This document shows positions 38,120 through 48,700 of a stretch of 64,000 nucleotides of DNA, one piece after another (within the stretch, counting starts at the first letter, position 1; every line of letters starts with the position of its first letter). The stretch is taken from assembly GCA_021186555.1 (NCBI GenBank), contig JAJKFL010000012.1, positions 23,757,711 through 23,821,710 on the forward strand. The letters run 5' to 3'. This DNA is from Reticulitermes speratus (lineage: Eukaryota > Arthropoda > Insecta > Blattodea > Rhinotermitidae). The translations under genes and the position numbers were made by a program. The notes below the pieces were generated by a model. It did no database searches and had not been told where the DNA came from. It worked only from the letters and a program-made list of their open reading frames with translations.

Positions 38120-38800
38120 ACCCATCATCGATAACTACACCATCTGCCCCATTACGTACGCCAACTGCTGTGCCCGATTGATCGAGGCCGTTAGAGCGAG
38201 TGTCGGCTCCCGTCCTAAGTTAAACCCTAATTCGTTAAAACATAATTAAAAAAATCTTAGACACCTTGCTTTTTGGAATAATACAAATAATCCGCGACTT
38301 GTTCGTACTATTCGGTGCTCTTGGATTACGTGGCTATTACCCTCACGCAATGATCGATGGATAATCTGTGATCGATAGTAACCAACTTTACACGGAAGCA
38401 CAGATTACTACTACACGGAAGAGTGCATATTGGGTTGCACAGATAGGTTGTACGCCGTACTACAACCACGGATTACAGTTTACATGTTGCTCAGATAGAT
38501 CATCCGTGCGTTTAGGTGTCAGGTGGCTAGTGGCCGAATGATCAACCCCGTGAAGGTTCAATGGACCCAAGAAAGCAAGGCCCTGTGGCGCAACAAGCGG
38601 CGCCTACGTGCGTTACTGTAGCGGGGGCTCAGTGGCTGTGTGTAGTAACACATAGATGAGAGAGAAAGGCACTTTTGTGAGAAAAGTATCACATGAAGAT
38701 AAACGACCAGGTTCTACAACAGTATCGCTGATTTAGAACCAAGAAAGTAGCATTAAGCAATTGCGTTCCTGTCCGCTGTGATATAGTAAATGAGGAGTAT
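38120..38800. promoter_or_regulatory. CpG-retaining block without an assigned gene
   Basis: CpG is frequent here (cgattgatcgaggccg, tgcgttactgtagcggg), unlike the flanks and like the 5' ends of TIPRL and EDEM2. Only part is SINE-derived. It may be a promoter for an unrecognised transcript or a young repeat not yet CpG-depleted. Confidence 0.35.
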
Positions 38801-39507
38801 CTGTACTAAAGGTATGTAACACATCACAATCTTCACACCATTACCTTGGAGCTGTCCTGTTTGATGTGATAAGCTGCACCTCATATTCAAGGTTTAATTA
38901 GGTTGTGCAACAGTTTGAGGGATGAAGGTGCCTCCATCAGTGGACTGGTGAATGTAACATTGACAGTGTGTTAAGTGCCTGTTGGAGTGTAAGCGATAGG
39001 GCCTTTTTTTTTTTTTCCATGGGCAACAGCCCTAAGTGAGTCAGGGCATCTTTATCAAGGCTTCACGATGACACACAGGCATGGGTAATAGCTAATAGAA
39101 TCTGAATATTGTTCGTATTCCATACATTCAGCATGTTATTTATATAATTCCAACTAAATGCAAGTACACATAGTTGGAATTATGTGAATAAATGTCATAG
39201 GATGTCATGGGAAGGGCATGATGTTGGTGGTACTGTTGGAGACAGTTTATTGCCACTGTCTGTGACTGTTCAATATTTGTGTTCAGCATTGCAAAATCTT
39301 AATTTGTATTGCCTAATACAGAGACCAATATGACTAAATATAATAGTGGATTAATATAATGACATGCATATCAGTGATATGTCTGCTTTTCATTGCAGGG
39401 AAAATGTACGTGGCATATGTGGTGGTTTTGAGTCAGTCACTTGGTAATGCTCCATTTACTTAAAACAATTGAGAATGAATTTGAAATGACAACAAGAACT
39501 ATTGCAG

Positions 39508-40091
39508 AGGTGCTATCAACTGGATGGTCATGCTCAACCACCTTCCTACGGACTGCAGCCTACTGCCAGCCACATTTCAAGATTTAAGGCTTGGAATAAA
39601 GTTTATGTTTTCATCCAAAATAGAGGTAAGTGATGGAGATGAGGGGCTAAATCCAAGCCTTGGCTCTTCTACCCACAACAGTCTTTTTGCATTTGTTTGG
39701 TTGCAGAACATTACTTTCTGCCAATAAATAAATAAATAAACAAATCACCCAACCTAACCTAACCTACCCTAAACCTAAAGACCAAAATGACCAAATCTTA
39801 AAACGGTTCAAAACCACTGTTCTAGTGAGTGTCTGTTGTACATGGTGTCTGACAAGTGTGACTGTATTACAGTCTTACTACAGAATATTTCTGTATGTCT
39901 TTTTAAGTACATTATATTGTGCTCTGTATTATATTTTTCTTTAGGAAAAGTCACTAGAGGAGGAGAGAACACTGGCATTAACAGGGAAAAGGACTTATTT
40001 GCTGTCGGTGTATGTTTTCCCACAGGAACTGAGGGATACTTACCTCAGCACTGTCCTGGGACAAGTTAGTGTGCAAGTACATTTTTTATAA
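39508..40091 (+). CDS. Candidate two-exon fragment of an unrecognised gene
   Basis: A candidate exon at 39508-39625 has an acceptor (attgcag) and a consensus donor (GTAAGT). A second at 39945-40091 has a strong pyrimidine-rich acceptor (ttttctttag). Joined in phase 0 they give about 87 residues without a stop, including NHLPTDCSLLPATFQDL, then EERTLALTGKRTYLLSVY and ELRDTYLSTVLGQ, ending TAA at 40089-40091. I recognise no domain. Other frames are also open across each piece, so this may be chance or a non-coding RNA. It lies 0.7 kb downstream of the unassigned CpG block. Confidence 0.2.
39751..39778. repeat. Short interstitial telomere-like CCTAA repeat
   Basis: Tandem aacctaacctaacct followed by diverged units (accctaaacctaa), next to an (AAAT)n tract at 39723-39741. 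The reverse complement is TTAGG, the ancestral insect telomere repeat. Confidence 0.6.
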
Positions 40092-40574
40092 TTTAAAGCA
40101 ATAGACAGTGTGTGATGTAAGTGCATTGTGCTATTAGGTTGATAATGCACTGCACTGCTTAACAAAGTGTAGTGTTCACCAAATAATGTAAAGGTTACAA
40201 AATTAAGAAGGAATGGTTTGGCAGGGCATGTAGCATGCATGGGAGGTTTCAGAAATTATATGCTTTGTAGGTCAGAGAAACTGAATGGAAGAGAAAGCAG
40301 TTCACTGACTGTTGTTCACAACTCAATGGAAGAGTTTAGTTAGGGGGCCTAGACATAAATGTAAGTTATTAACATCATCTTACATAAGGTGTGATGATCC
40401 TGATGGGATTGATCTGGCTCAGGGTGCTTGTGAACCCAGAATGAATGTCCATGCTCTATGTAATGTGGGAAGTGTCTGTACTTGTTGGGCAACTGCTTGC
40501 TTTACAAGAAGGCAGTGCTGTGGGCTGGACGACCAAAGAATCATCCATAAATTTCAGGCAGGGAAAAGTTTGCT

Positions 40575-40745
40575 ATCATCTTCAAAGTACCCAGTCAGCC
40601 TCTGAGGCCAGACCAGCCTCCTATTCAGTCCATGCTCAGAATAAAGTGGCTGGGCCAGGAAGCAAACCACTTATCTTTGTCTAGTGCCAGGGAAAGAATG
40701 TGTGGAGCTGTATGTGCTGTACCTCCATGCTCACTGTGTGGTTCT
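40575..40745 (+). mobile_element. SINE body fragment
   Basis: Matches the body of 52890-53110: gaccagcctc, cagaataaagtggctgggcc, then gtgccagg...gagctgtatgtgctgtacctccatg. The tRNA head is not clear. Confidence 0.5.
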
Positions 40746-41538
40746 TAATGAAACATGGAGACAGCTTTACCTCATGTAAAGTGTTTTCATGTTCATCAGT
40801 TGTGTTGCTCACAGCACAAACTGTTGTGTGAGCAATGGGAGGTGGATTACCATGTAAAGTCATGTACTTGTTCACAGGCAACACTGACAAAATGCCACTC
40901 CAAGTGATGAGGAATGACCATATGGTCATTGTTTGTGCACACTGTCATCTGGGACCTCAGTGATTCAGATTGAACTTGTATTTTGTATTACACTTTGTGT
41001 TGTTGTTGTTGTTGTTTTGTGTGTTGACTGTTGTGTAACACTGGGCAGTGCTGTAGCTTTAGTGTGTTAGTGTTGTGTGTACTGCGAAGAAAATGTCACC
41101 ACCAGAAATGATGCTTTATTCATGTAATCATAGTTATGGCATATGTATGTAGTTTATTTCATGTGGTGACAACTGTGTGTAATGGAGGCAGTTGTTTCTT
41201 CTCTGAGAACGTTCAACATTGTAAATAGTTTTGACTGTGTGATTGTCCACGTGATATCATTTTAGTAGAACTTTGAAATTCATCGTATGTGGTCCTGACC
41301 CTAAAATGTGTATTTATGCTGATAATGTCTGTAACCAGGAAGTGTTCCAGATCTCGTTTCCGCAGTTTGTTAGAGAGGCAAAATATGAGAAAAGTGTACA
41401 CAGTTGGTGTGGTATTAAATACAGTGTCTTTAAAAAACATACTGCACTGCCTGTAATTCAGTTTTCCATCTACTTTTTCACTTGTTTATTATATTCTTTA
41501 AGACAGGGTTTGAGGTGCTCAGAGTAGTGAGGATTCAT

Positions 41539-41704
41539 AATGCGGTCTTGGTTAGGACACCGTGTAGTCTGATACGTGGTTATGTTTTGGAGGAGCATTC
41601 TGGGTCTGTCTTCATAGGCAGTTGAAGATGGAGGCAGTATGTCCTGACCGAAACATCAGTACCCACCAGTCAGACTACATTGTCCCATGACTCAGAAGAC
41701 TGTA
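41539..41704. repeat. Foldback element related to 30105-30243
   Basis: The left arm (gtgtagtctgatacgtgg, ttatgttttggagga) and the reverse complement of the right arm (aatgtagtctgactggtgg, tactgatgttt) pair imperfectly. The centre carries tgaagatggaggcagtatg and ccgaaacatcag. Confidence 0.55.
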
Positions 41705-41800
41705 CTTTTGAATCCTAATATTCTGCATTTTCCGTGCATTGTATCACTATTACAAAACAGCTGAATACGCATATTAGGTAATAAATATTGCTTATTATTT

Positions 41801-42161
41801 TGTGGTGCTGGAGAAGAATGGAGAGATCAGTTGGACCGATCGCATGAGAAATGAAGAAGTATTCACAGAGTCAAAGAGGAGAGGAATATCGTACATACAA
41901 TAAAAAGAAGGAAGGCTAACTGGATTGGTCACATCTTGCGTAGAAACAGCCTTCTGAAACAGGTGATTGAAGGAAAGTTAGAAGGAAGGATAGAAATGAC
42001 GGAAGACGAGGGAGAAGACGTAAGCAGCTACTGGATGACCTTAAGGAAAAGAGAAGATACTGGAAATTGAAAGAGGAAGCACTAGATTGCACACAATGGA
42101 GAACTCGCTTTGGAAGAGGCTACGGACCTGTCGTAAGACAGACTGCAGGATGAATGAATGA
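41801..42161 (+). mobile_element. 5'-truncated LINE copy (dead on arrival)
   Basis: Homologous to 61983-62335, the 3' end of the retrotransposon in EDEM2 intron 8. It encodes fragments such as WIGHILRRNSLLKQVIEGK and FGRGYGPVVRQT and ends in the same aatgaatgaat tail. A 10-bp direct repeat attattttgt (41794-41803 and 42162-42171) brackets it, as expected for target-primed insertion with 5' truncation. Its 3' end lies about 430 bp upstream of the EDEM2 start codon. Confidence 0.85.
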
Positions 42162-42239
42162 ATTATTTTGTTATATTTTGATGTGAGGAGAAATATGTCG
42201 GAGAAAATATAATGTAAAATAATATTTCCTAATAAGTGT

Positions 42240-42589
42240 AATTAGTAGGTGTCTAATAATTTCGAAGTTCGCTATTTTTTAGTGTCGTCATGAAATCGGG
42301 GGGGGGGGGGGTGAGAGATTAGGGTATGGCAAAGTGGGAGGCTGCTTTACCGATGTCATGCTACATAGTTTCATAAGGTACACCAGGAGCATGCTTTCAA
42401 CAGCCAGTGAGCTGTGCCAGGTACAGTAACGCATGAAGACGCCGCATGTGGCGGTGTAGTATTACGTTTCATACGAAGTTTCCAATCTGTGAAAGGTATT
42501 AATGTGCGAAATGGTTAGGTACTTAATCTGTGGGTGGAGTACAGGGAAGTGTCAGTGTTGTGGAGGATAGCAATGATCGAATTTTCGAA
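42240..42589 (+). promoter_or_regulatory. EDEM2 5' region (CpG-retaining, with G14 tract)
   Basis: CpG content rises from about 42260 through exon 1 to about 42900. A run of 14 G occurs at 42298-42311. I see no clear TATA box. The start of transcription cannot be placed by eye. Confidence 0.45.
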
Positions 42590-42620
42590 ATGTTTTGGTT
42601 TAGGTGGTGTGGTTGCTTAA
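42573..42620 (+). CDS. Upstream ORF overlapping the EDEM2 start codon
   Basis: The ATG at 42573 opens a 15-codon frame ([15 protein letters not shown]) ending TAA at 42618-42620. It is out of frame with, and overlaps, the EDEM2 ATG at 42590. If the transcript starts upstream, it could lower translation of EDEM2. Conservation is unknown. Confidence 0.35.
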   Translation: MIEFSKCFGLGGVVA

Positions 42621-42702
42621 TTTCTTTTTTAGCTGTATTTTTTACCGTAAATATTGTTTACGGACTGCGTAAATATGATCGAAAGGAGTTGCAAAACCTT
42701 CG
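42590..42702 (+). CDS. EDEM2: EDEM2 exon 1 (signal peptide)
   Basis: Residues 1-37. A short basic start (MFWFRW) is followed by a hydrophobic run ([16 protein letters not shown]), typical of a cleaved ER signal sequence. Then [10 protein letters not shown] leads into the mature domain. The donor is GTAAGT. Confidence 0.85.
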
Positions 42703-45700
42703 GTAAGTATACCGTAGTTATTAATCTGACATTTCGAGTGACTATTGCTACGTATTAATTTTAAGTTGGCATGTTTATTCCTGCTGGTCGATTAGTTCTC
42801 TGCGTTTCCCAGATACACAAGAGGGTTTTCATTATATGATACTACGTAATCTCGGCGTAAGCGCTTAATTAGTTTAGGTCTGTAGGCGTTTGCCAGCATT
42901 TCGCAGTATTGCAATTAGAAAACTCGCCATATTTTGCAGTAGTATATGTAGTTTGTCAGTAACGCTGACAGATTCTCTCAACATGAACCTTAAATGGATG
43001 TAAAATTGGCAGTATCATTACCGTTGAACAAATTAAACTCTAGCCAAGGGATTTGTTGTGGACACAGTGCACTGGAATAGGTTTTTCCCAAGTACTTTGG
43101 TTTTCCAGTCAGTCATTAGTCTGTGCTGATGCTATATAATCTTACAAGTTTACTGTGTAAAGTAAATAACACCCTTTAAGTCGTGAGGATATCAGTAGTG
43201 GAGTGAAGGCACACATTGGAAGGCAGACAAGTGAGCCATGTACAGCCCTTGAGTACCCATCACACACACCATGGAGTGTAATTAGTTGTTGGTGTCAGTT
43301 ACCCAAGAACAGGGGCTAGTTTGTACGGTTATTTATAGTGTGAATCCAAATTTTCTGTTAGAAAGTAATGTGATAGTGGTGCATAAATTTTGTATGTGCA
43401 TGTAACTATAATAAGCCTGTTACATCAGAGTTTATTGTTTTCAGAGAGGAGGTTCGTCAGATGTTTCAGCATGCGTACAATGGTTACTTGAAGTATGCAT
43501 ATCCCTATGATGAATTGCGGCCTTTGAGTTGTGATGGAGTGGATACATGGGGAAGGTATAGTGTGTGTTTTTCTGTCAGTGAGTTACCTGCTGGGAAAGA
43601 GGTGGTAGGATGGACCACAGGGTCATTCTGAGTGTAGTAATGAAGACAAAAACCTCAGTCTCTTGACATAAGTCAGACTGTCTTTGTCGGCCTGCAGCCC
43701 TTCACTTTACTGACAAAGCTGTCGTATGTTGTCCAAAAATTCATGGTAGTTATTTAGCTGAGGAGATTGTTTCCTGCTTTCAAGTAACTTTAAAGTTAAG
43801 TGCCTGTAATTACAAAATTTCTGTCATGTGACTCCATTTTGAATCATGTAAATTTATATCTTCAGTCTGTTTGTTATATCAGTCTTTCTTTTTATGTTTT
43901 CCTACCAAAATTAATATGCATTTCATTGTCTTCCATACATGCTACATGTTCAATCCATTTTATCCTTCTTTCCTTATTTGGCCAAATAATGTAGTTCAAA
44001 GGTAAAGAATACAGATTATGCGTCTCATAGGATGTAAATGCCTGAGGACGTTAGTTTGGGCTGCTGAATGCTGTAGCTGTCTTCTTCTTATCTTTTTTGA
44101 CCATATTCCATGTACATATAAATGATTATTTGCATATGTATATTGAAAGATCACATTATCGTGACAGGTACAATGTAGGAAATGAATATTATATGGCAAA
44201 TGGTGTGGTGGTCTGTCCCTTTTGTTCTTCCTGTGTCGTGTCGTGTCGTGTCATGTGAGGTTGCCAGTCAAGATGTAGATACACAGGTTGTCATGCTGTT
44301 TTGACATCACAGAGTAAGTTAAAAAATACTTTTCTTTTATTCAGTTTATTCTACAAGCAGACTTAGAACATCCAAACTGACACCATGAAACATGTAGAAA
44401 GTAATGACCGTCAATCAAACTCTGTCTGTAGCTTGCTGCCACTTTTAGGTGTATGACCATACAGATCACATTCTGTGCGCTGTGAAATGTGAGTCATAAT
44501 GAAGTCCCGTATTTTGTCATTAGCTCTATCTCGGGGAGGTCAGTTCACACCCACCTGTAGACTGTTAAATATAAGCATTTCTGAGGGTTTTCATAGTTTT
44601 CGTCAGTCAATACAAGTCATTGCCAGGATGATACCATATAATACTACAAACAGTCACCAACAAATGCACAAACTATCAATGTTGGTGACTGTTTGTAGTT
44701 TAAAAATGCATGGTGAGTTAAGACTAAAGATACCATATAATATTTTGCAGCCTCTTCCATATTTCTCCTTATTCATCATTCCCAATCATTCAGTCATTTT
44801 GTCAACAAAATAAACAGGCAAGAACAAAAGTTCAGGAGGGAATTTCATTTGCGGTAATAGTTTCTGGATTTTTCTAAGCTTATGGTGGGTGCATCATTGC
44901 GTGTGAAATCACTGTGTTGGACAGTTTAAAACAAAAGGTGACCAGACCAGAGCTGCAGAGAGTTCTGTAGTGTCATGAGGAGAATTTTGCTATTGTTTGA
45001 TGGTACAGTGTACTCTCGATTATCTGTGCATGGACTATCTGTGCAGGATCATAAGTTGCTAATAACTAATGACGAAGATGGGAAGTAATGTGATTTAGTG
45101 CCAAGTGCTCAAGCACAGTCCTCGGTACAACAGTCGGGATCTTTTTTGCACAAGCTATGTATGTATTATGTATATAATAAATAAGTTACAGTTCAATTTT
45201 TTATTTGTGGCTCAGTAAAGTTCATGTTTTGGATTATCCGTATTTATAAATTGTCCCTGCAACCCACTCTCCACCATTACCCTGGATAATCGAGGGTGCA
45301 TTGTATTTTTATTCAAGTATGTTGATATGGAAAAACAAAGGTGGCAAGAAGTTACCACTGTTCCTCCACCTGTACATTAATGCTTTAAGTTGCAGCTTTA
45401 TAGATTATATAACTACAGTGAGCCCTTGATGTGATGCATGTTTATGGGGACATTATTACCCATGTTATAAGTGAAATTAACATGTATCTAATACCAGAAT
45501 GTGTGTTGATGAATGAAATACCATATATGACTTTTAGGTACATTAAATAATTAGGCCCACATATTTATGTTTTATCATTGCCACAAATTGCTACTGTACT
45601 GACATTGTGTGTCTCCTTACATAAATGTATGTTCACGTAATGTAGTTTGCAGGTCACTGCATTTTCTTAGGGCATAGTGCATAATACTCACCAGATGTTG

Positions 45701-48700
45701 CAAATGAAGGTGGTCATTATCAGCCTGCTTCTGATTATGTCATCTCTTTACTAATTTATATTTTTTAGCTTTATGCTTGATTTTGATACCTCTGTTTTGC
45801 TGGAATCACCACATTTGTTTTTTGAGTCACTTTGTGCTTCAAATCATTGGTTGCTGTCTCATCCTTCACAGAAGCGGCAGTATCTTCACTAGGATGCTGT
45901 GCAACTGGAGTTTCCATATCTACCTCAATCCAACCTGTCAGGTCGTCTTCTAAATTAGTACCTAGCATATCACATGTGGCCTTCATGCCTTGTTTTGAAA
46001 ATGGAGTTAACTTCGTGTCATCTTCCATGGCATTGTCTTTTCCAACACACTTTTGGTAGCACTTTGCAGCAGTAGTTGGGCTGCTTGTTCCCTCAAGCTA
46101 AACCAACACCATAAGCAACATATTGTAGTGTTAATGTCTTTAGGTATGCTGTAACTTGCAATCTACTGTAGTGTTAATGTCTTTAGATATTCTGTAACTT
46201 GCCATCTCCTATTGCTTTACACAAGGTTTCCAGAAAATGTTTTGCTGCTACACTGTCGCTAGAAGCAGATTCACTTCACTGGCTAATTGGTGTATACCAT
46301 GTTGCAGCTACCACCTCCACAGCCACCATTCTGAAGCTTGAGTGCTTCATGTACAGGTAGTTTATTAAATTTAACTACTTGCCCTTTTCAAATAACACCA
46401 TTTACAGGTACTCCTTTTTGTAAAAACCGTTTGTGTAAACAGTCATCTAACTCACCATTTTCACAAATTCCAGCTTTCTTTCTTTGAAGCCATATGTTGT
46501 CTTCTGTAAGAGCTTACAAAAACATAATTTCCTTCTTCTTTGATCCATACATATCCACTTTCTTCTGGAATGCCACACTTGTGGAATAAACTAGTTTTCG
46601 ATTCTTTACTCTTGACTCTGTTGATGATTTTCAGTTTCTCCTCAGAGGATTAATTTTTTCCTTACACCACTAACTTCTTAATACAGTTATACTGAACTGT
46701 TCACAAAATGGTCAGTAGGCAAACATGAAGAGTCTGGGTCCCAAGAACTTTGCCTTTGTGACTATAAAAGGTAAAGGTAAAGTTCACCCTGTAATAGACC
46801 ATGAAGGCCCAGAGGGGGAGTAGAGGTATAGCTCTACTCTTTCCTTAACCTCGGCACTAGACGGGGTTGGGTGGTGAACGCCACGCCTCGGCCACTTTAC
46901 CCCCAGGAATGACCCGGTACCCATTGTACAGGAGGCTGGGTAGGCCCCTGGACTGGTGTGAACGGGTGCTGAAAATCTCGCCCCCACCGGGGTTCAATCC
47001 CCGAACCATCCAGCTTGTAGCGAGTTGCTGTTCTGACTATGCTATCCCGGCCCACTTGCCATTGTGACTGTGCAGCAGATGAAAGATAAGTGTGTCAAAT
47101 TTGCTAGCCTACCTGTCACAGCTAAAGGGGATGGTCATTAAGTTTTGCTGTTTGAATAAAATTACTCCAAGTTTGGAAAAACTGTAACTATTAATTCATA
47201 ATGGAAGATTGACTTTCCCTAATAACTGGGATGATCATTAAGCTCTGCAGTTTGGACAAAATAATCTCGAAGTAGGTGAAACCAGAGGCCTGTGTTAAAA
47301 GTAATATAGTATGTATGATGTTACATTTTTAGAGAAGTCCTAAAAGAGACATGTCAGCTGCTGCTTGTGTCTCACTGCCTGCTGGAATCATTGTGTTTGG
47401 CTAAGTGGAAGAGTGGGGATATATTCACGCTTTTGTGGTAGTACTTTAATTTCGTATTGTTACAGTAGAGTTCCTTTAATCCAGCACCAATGGAACGAGA
47501 CAGGTGCTGGATTATCAAATATTCCAAATTATCAAATGTACTTATACTGACCTAAGTTCTTACATTTAATTTTTTGTTACTGCCTTCAGAGAATGCGCAC
47601 TTGTCAGTTATTTTCTTTTAATCATAAAAATACGTAGCTTTTTCAATTACCACAGGCCCAGTCATGGATTTTCTTTCAGAACTCATTGCTGTAAACCAGC
47701 TACACAACATACTGTCCAGTTGTGTTAATTTAGTCTCTTTCAATGTCTGTCACTTGAAACGTCCTTCACACTTTCGTTTGATGCCACAAACAGTTGTAAT
47801 TGATCCTTCCATTTCTTTGTATCATAGATTGTTGACAGTGCAGTGTTGTATGAGGCCATAACCTTTCTTTGGTTTTCACCACTTTTAAGCCTCCTAATTA
47901 TTTTAAGTTTCTGATGAATGGTTAAAGTTACATGTTTCCTTTTGGCAGCAGTACATTGTTTACTCATCTTTAGATCTTTTGAAGCCATTATAATAGCTTG
48001 ATGGGCTCAAGAAGGTCCAGACAACCCAAGATAAATCAAGGAACTAGTAAGTGCTCTGGAAGTTATGGACAGTGGTACTTCTGGTCATGGGACTACTTTC
48101 CTCATGTGCTGAACTACTGGGTGTGCCAGATTAAAGGAATTCTACTGTGCTTCAAAAATTTTGTTTGGTGTTAATGTATGCATGTCATTTAATTGGTTTT
48201 AATTTTTTGTTTGTTATAGATGCCAGATTTTTTCAGCGTATTCTGTATTAGTTCTAACATCTTAGCTCAACAAGTTTAATAATATTTATTATCCTAGTGA
48301 GCATAAATATGAGAAAGTTTCTAACATTCCACATCGATTTCATACTCTTGTGGATTTCACGTAATTTACAACTTCATTTATACATCCTATTACTAAAACC
48401 TACAAAGTATAGAAGCCAAAATGTTTAGTTTCAGTGCTATTTTTATTGTTGTTACAGATGTTCAATATTATAATAATATGACCCTCTTCCAAAACATGTG
48501 GATTCCTAGACTGACACCACACAACGTACATGCATAAACCCCCTGGACCACATCCACACGTTATGATTTGTCTGATGACTGAACTGGCAGTATAAGGAGA
48601 TTCTAATGTAATTTCATTAATATCCCTTTCTTTTTATTGCCACTTGTTTGCTTTGTTATGAAGATAAAAATAGTGTTTTGGTTTTCAGTGTTGTGTATTT

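Larger units (their letters stand above)
35242..42572. other. Interval between TIPRL and EDEM2
   Basis: Holds a mariner relic, three SINE copies, a CpG-retaining block, two weak candidate exons, a foldback element and a truncated LINE, all listed separately. Otherwise it is AT-rich with nothing recognised. Confidence 0.55.
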
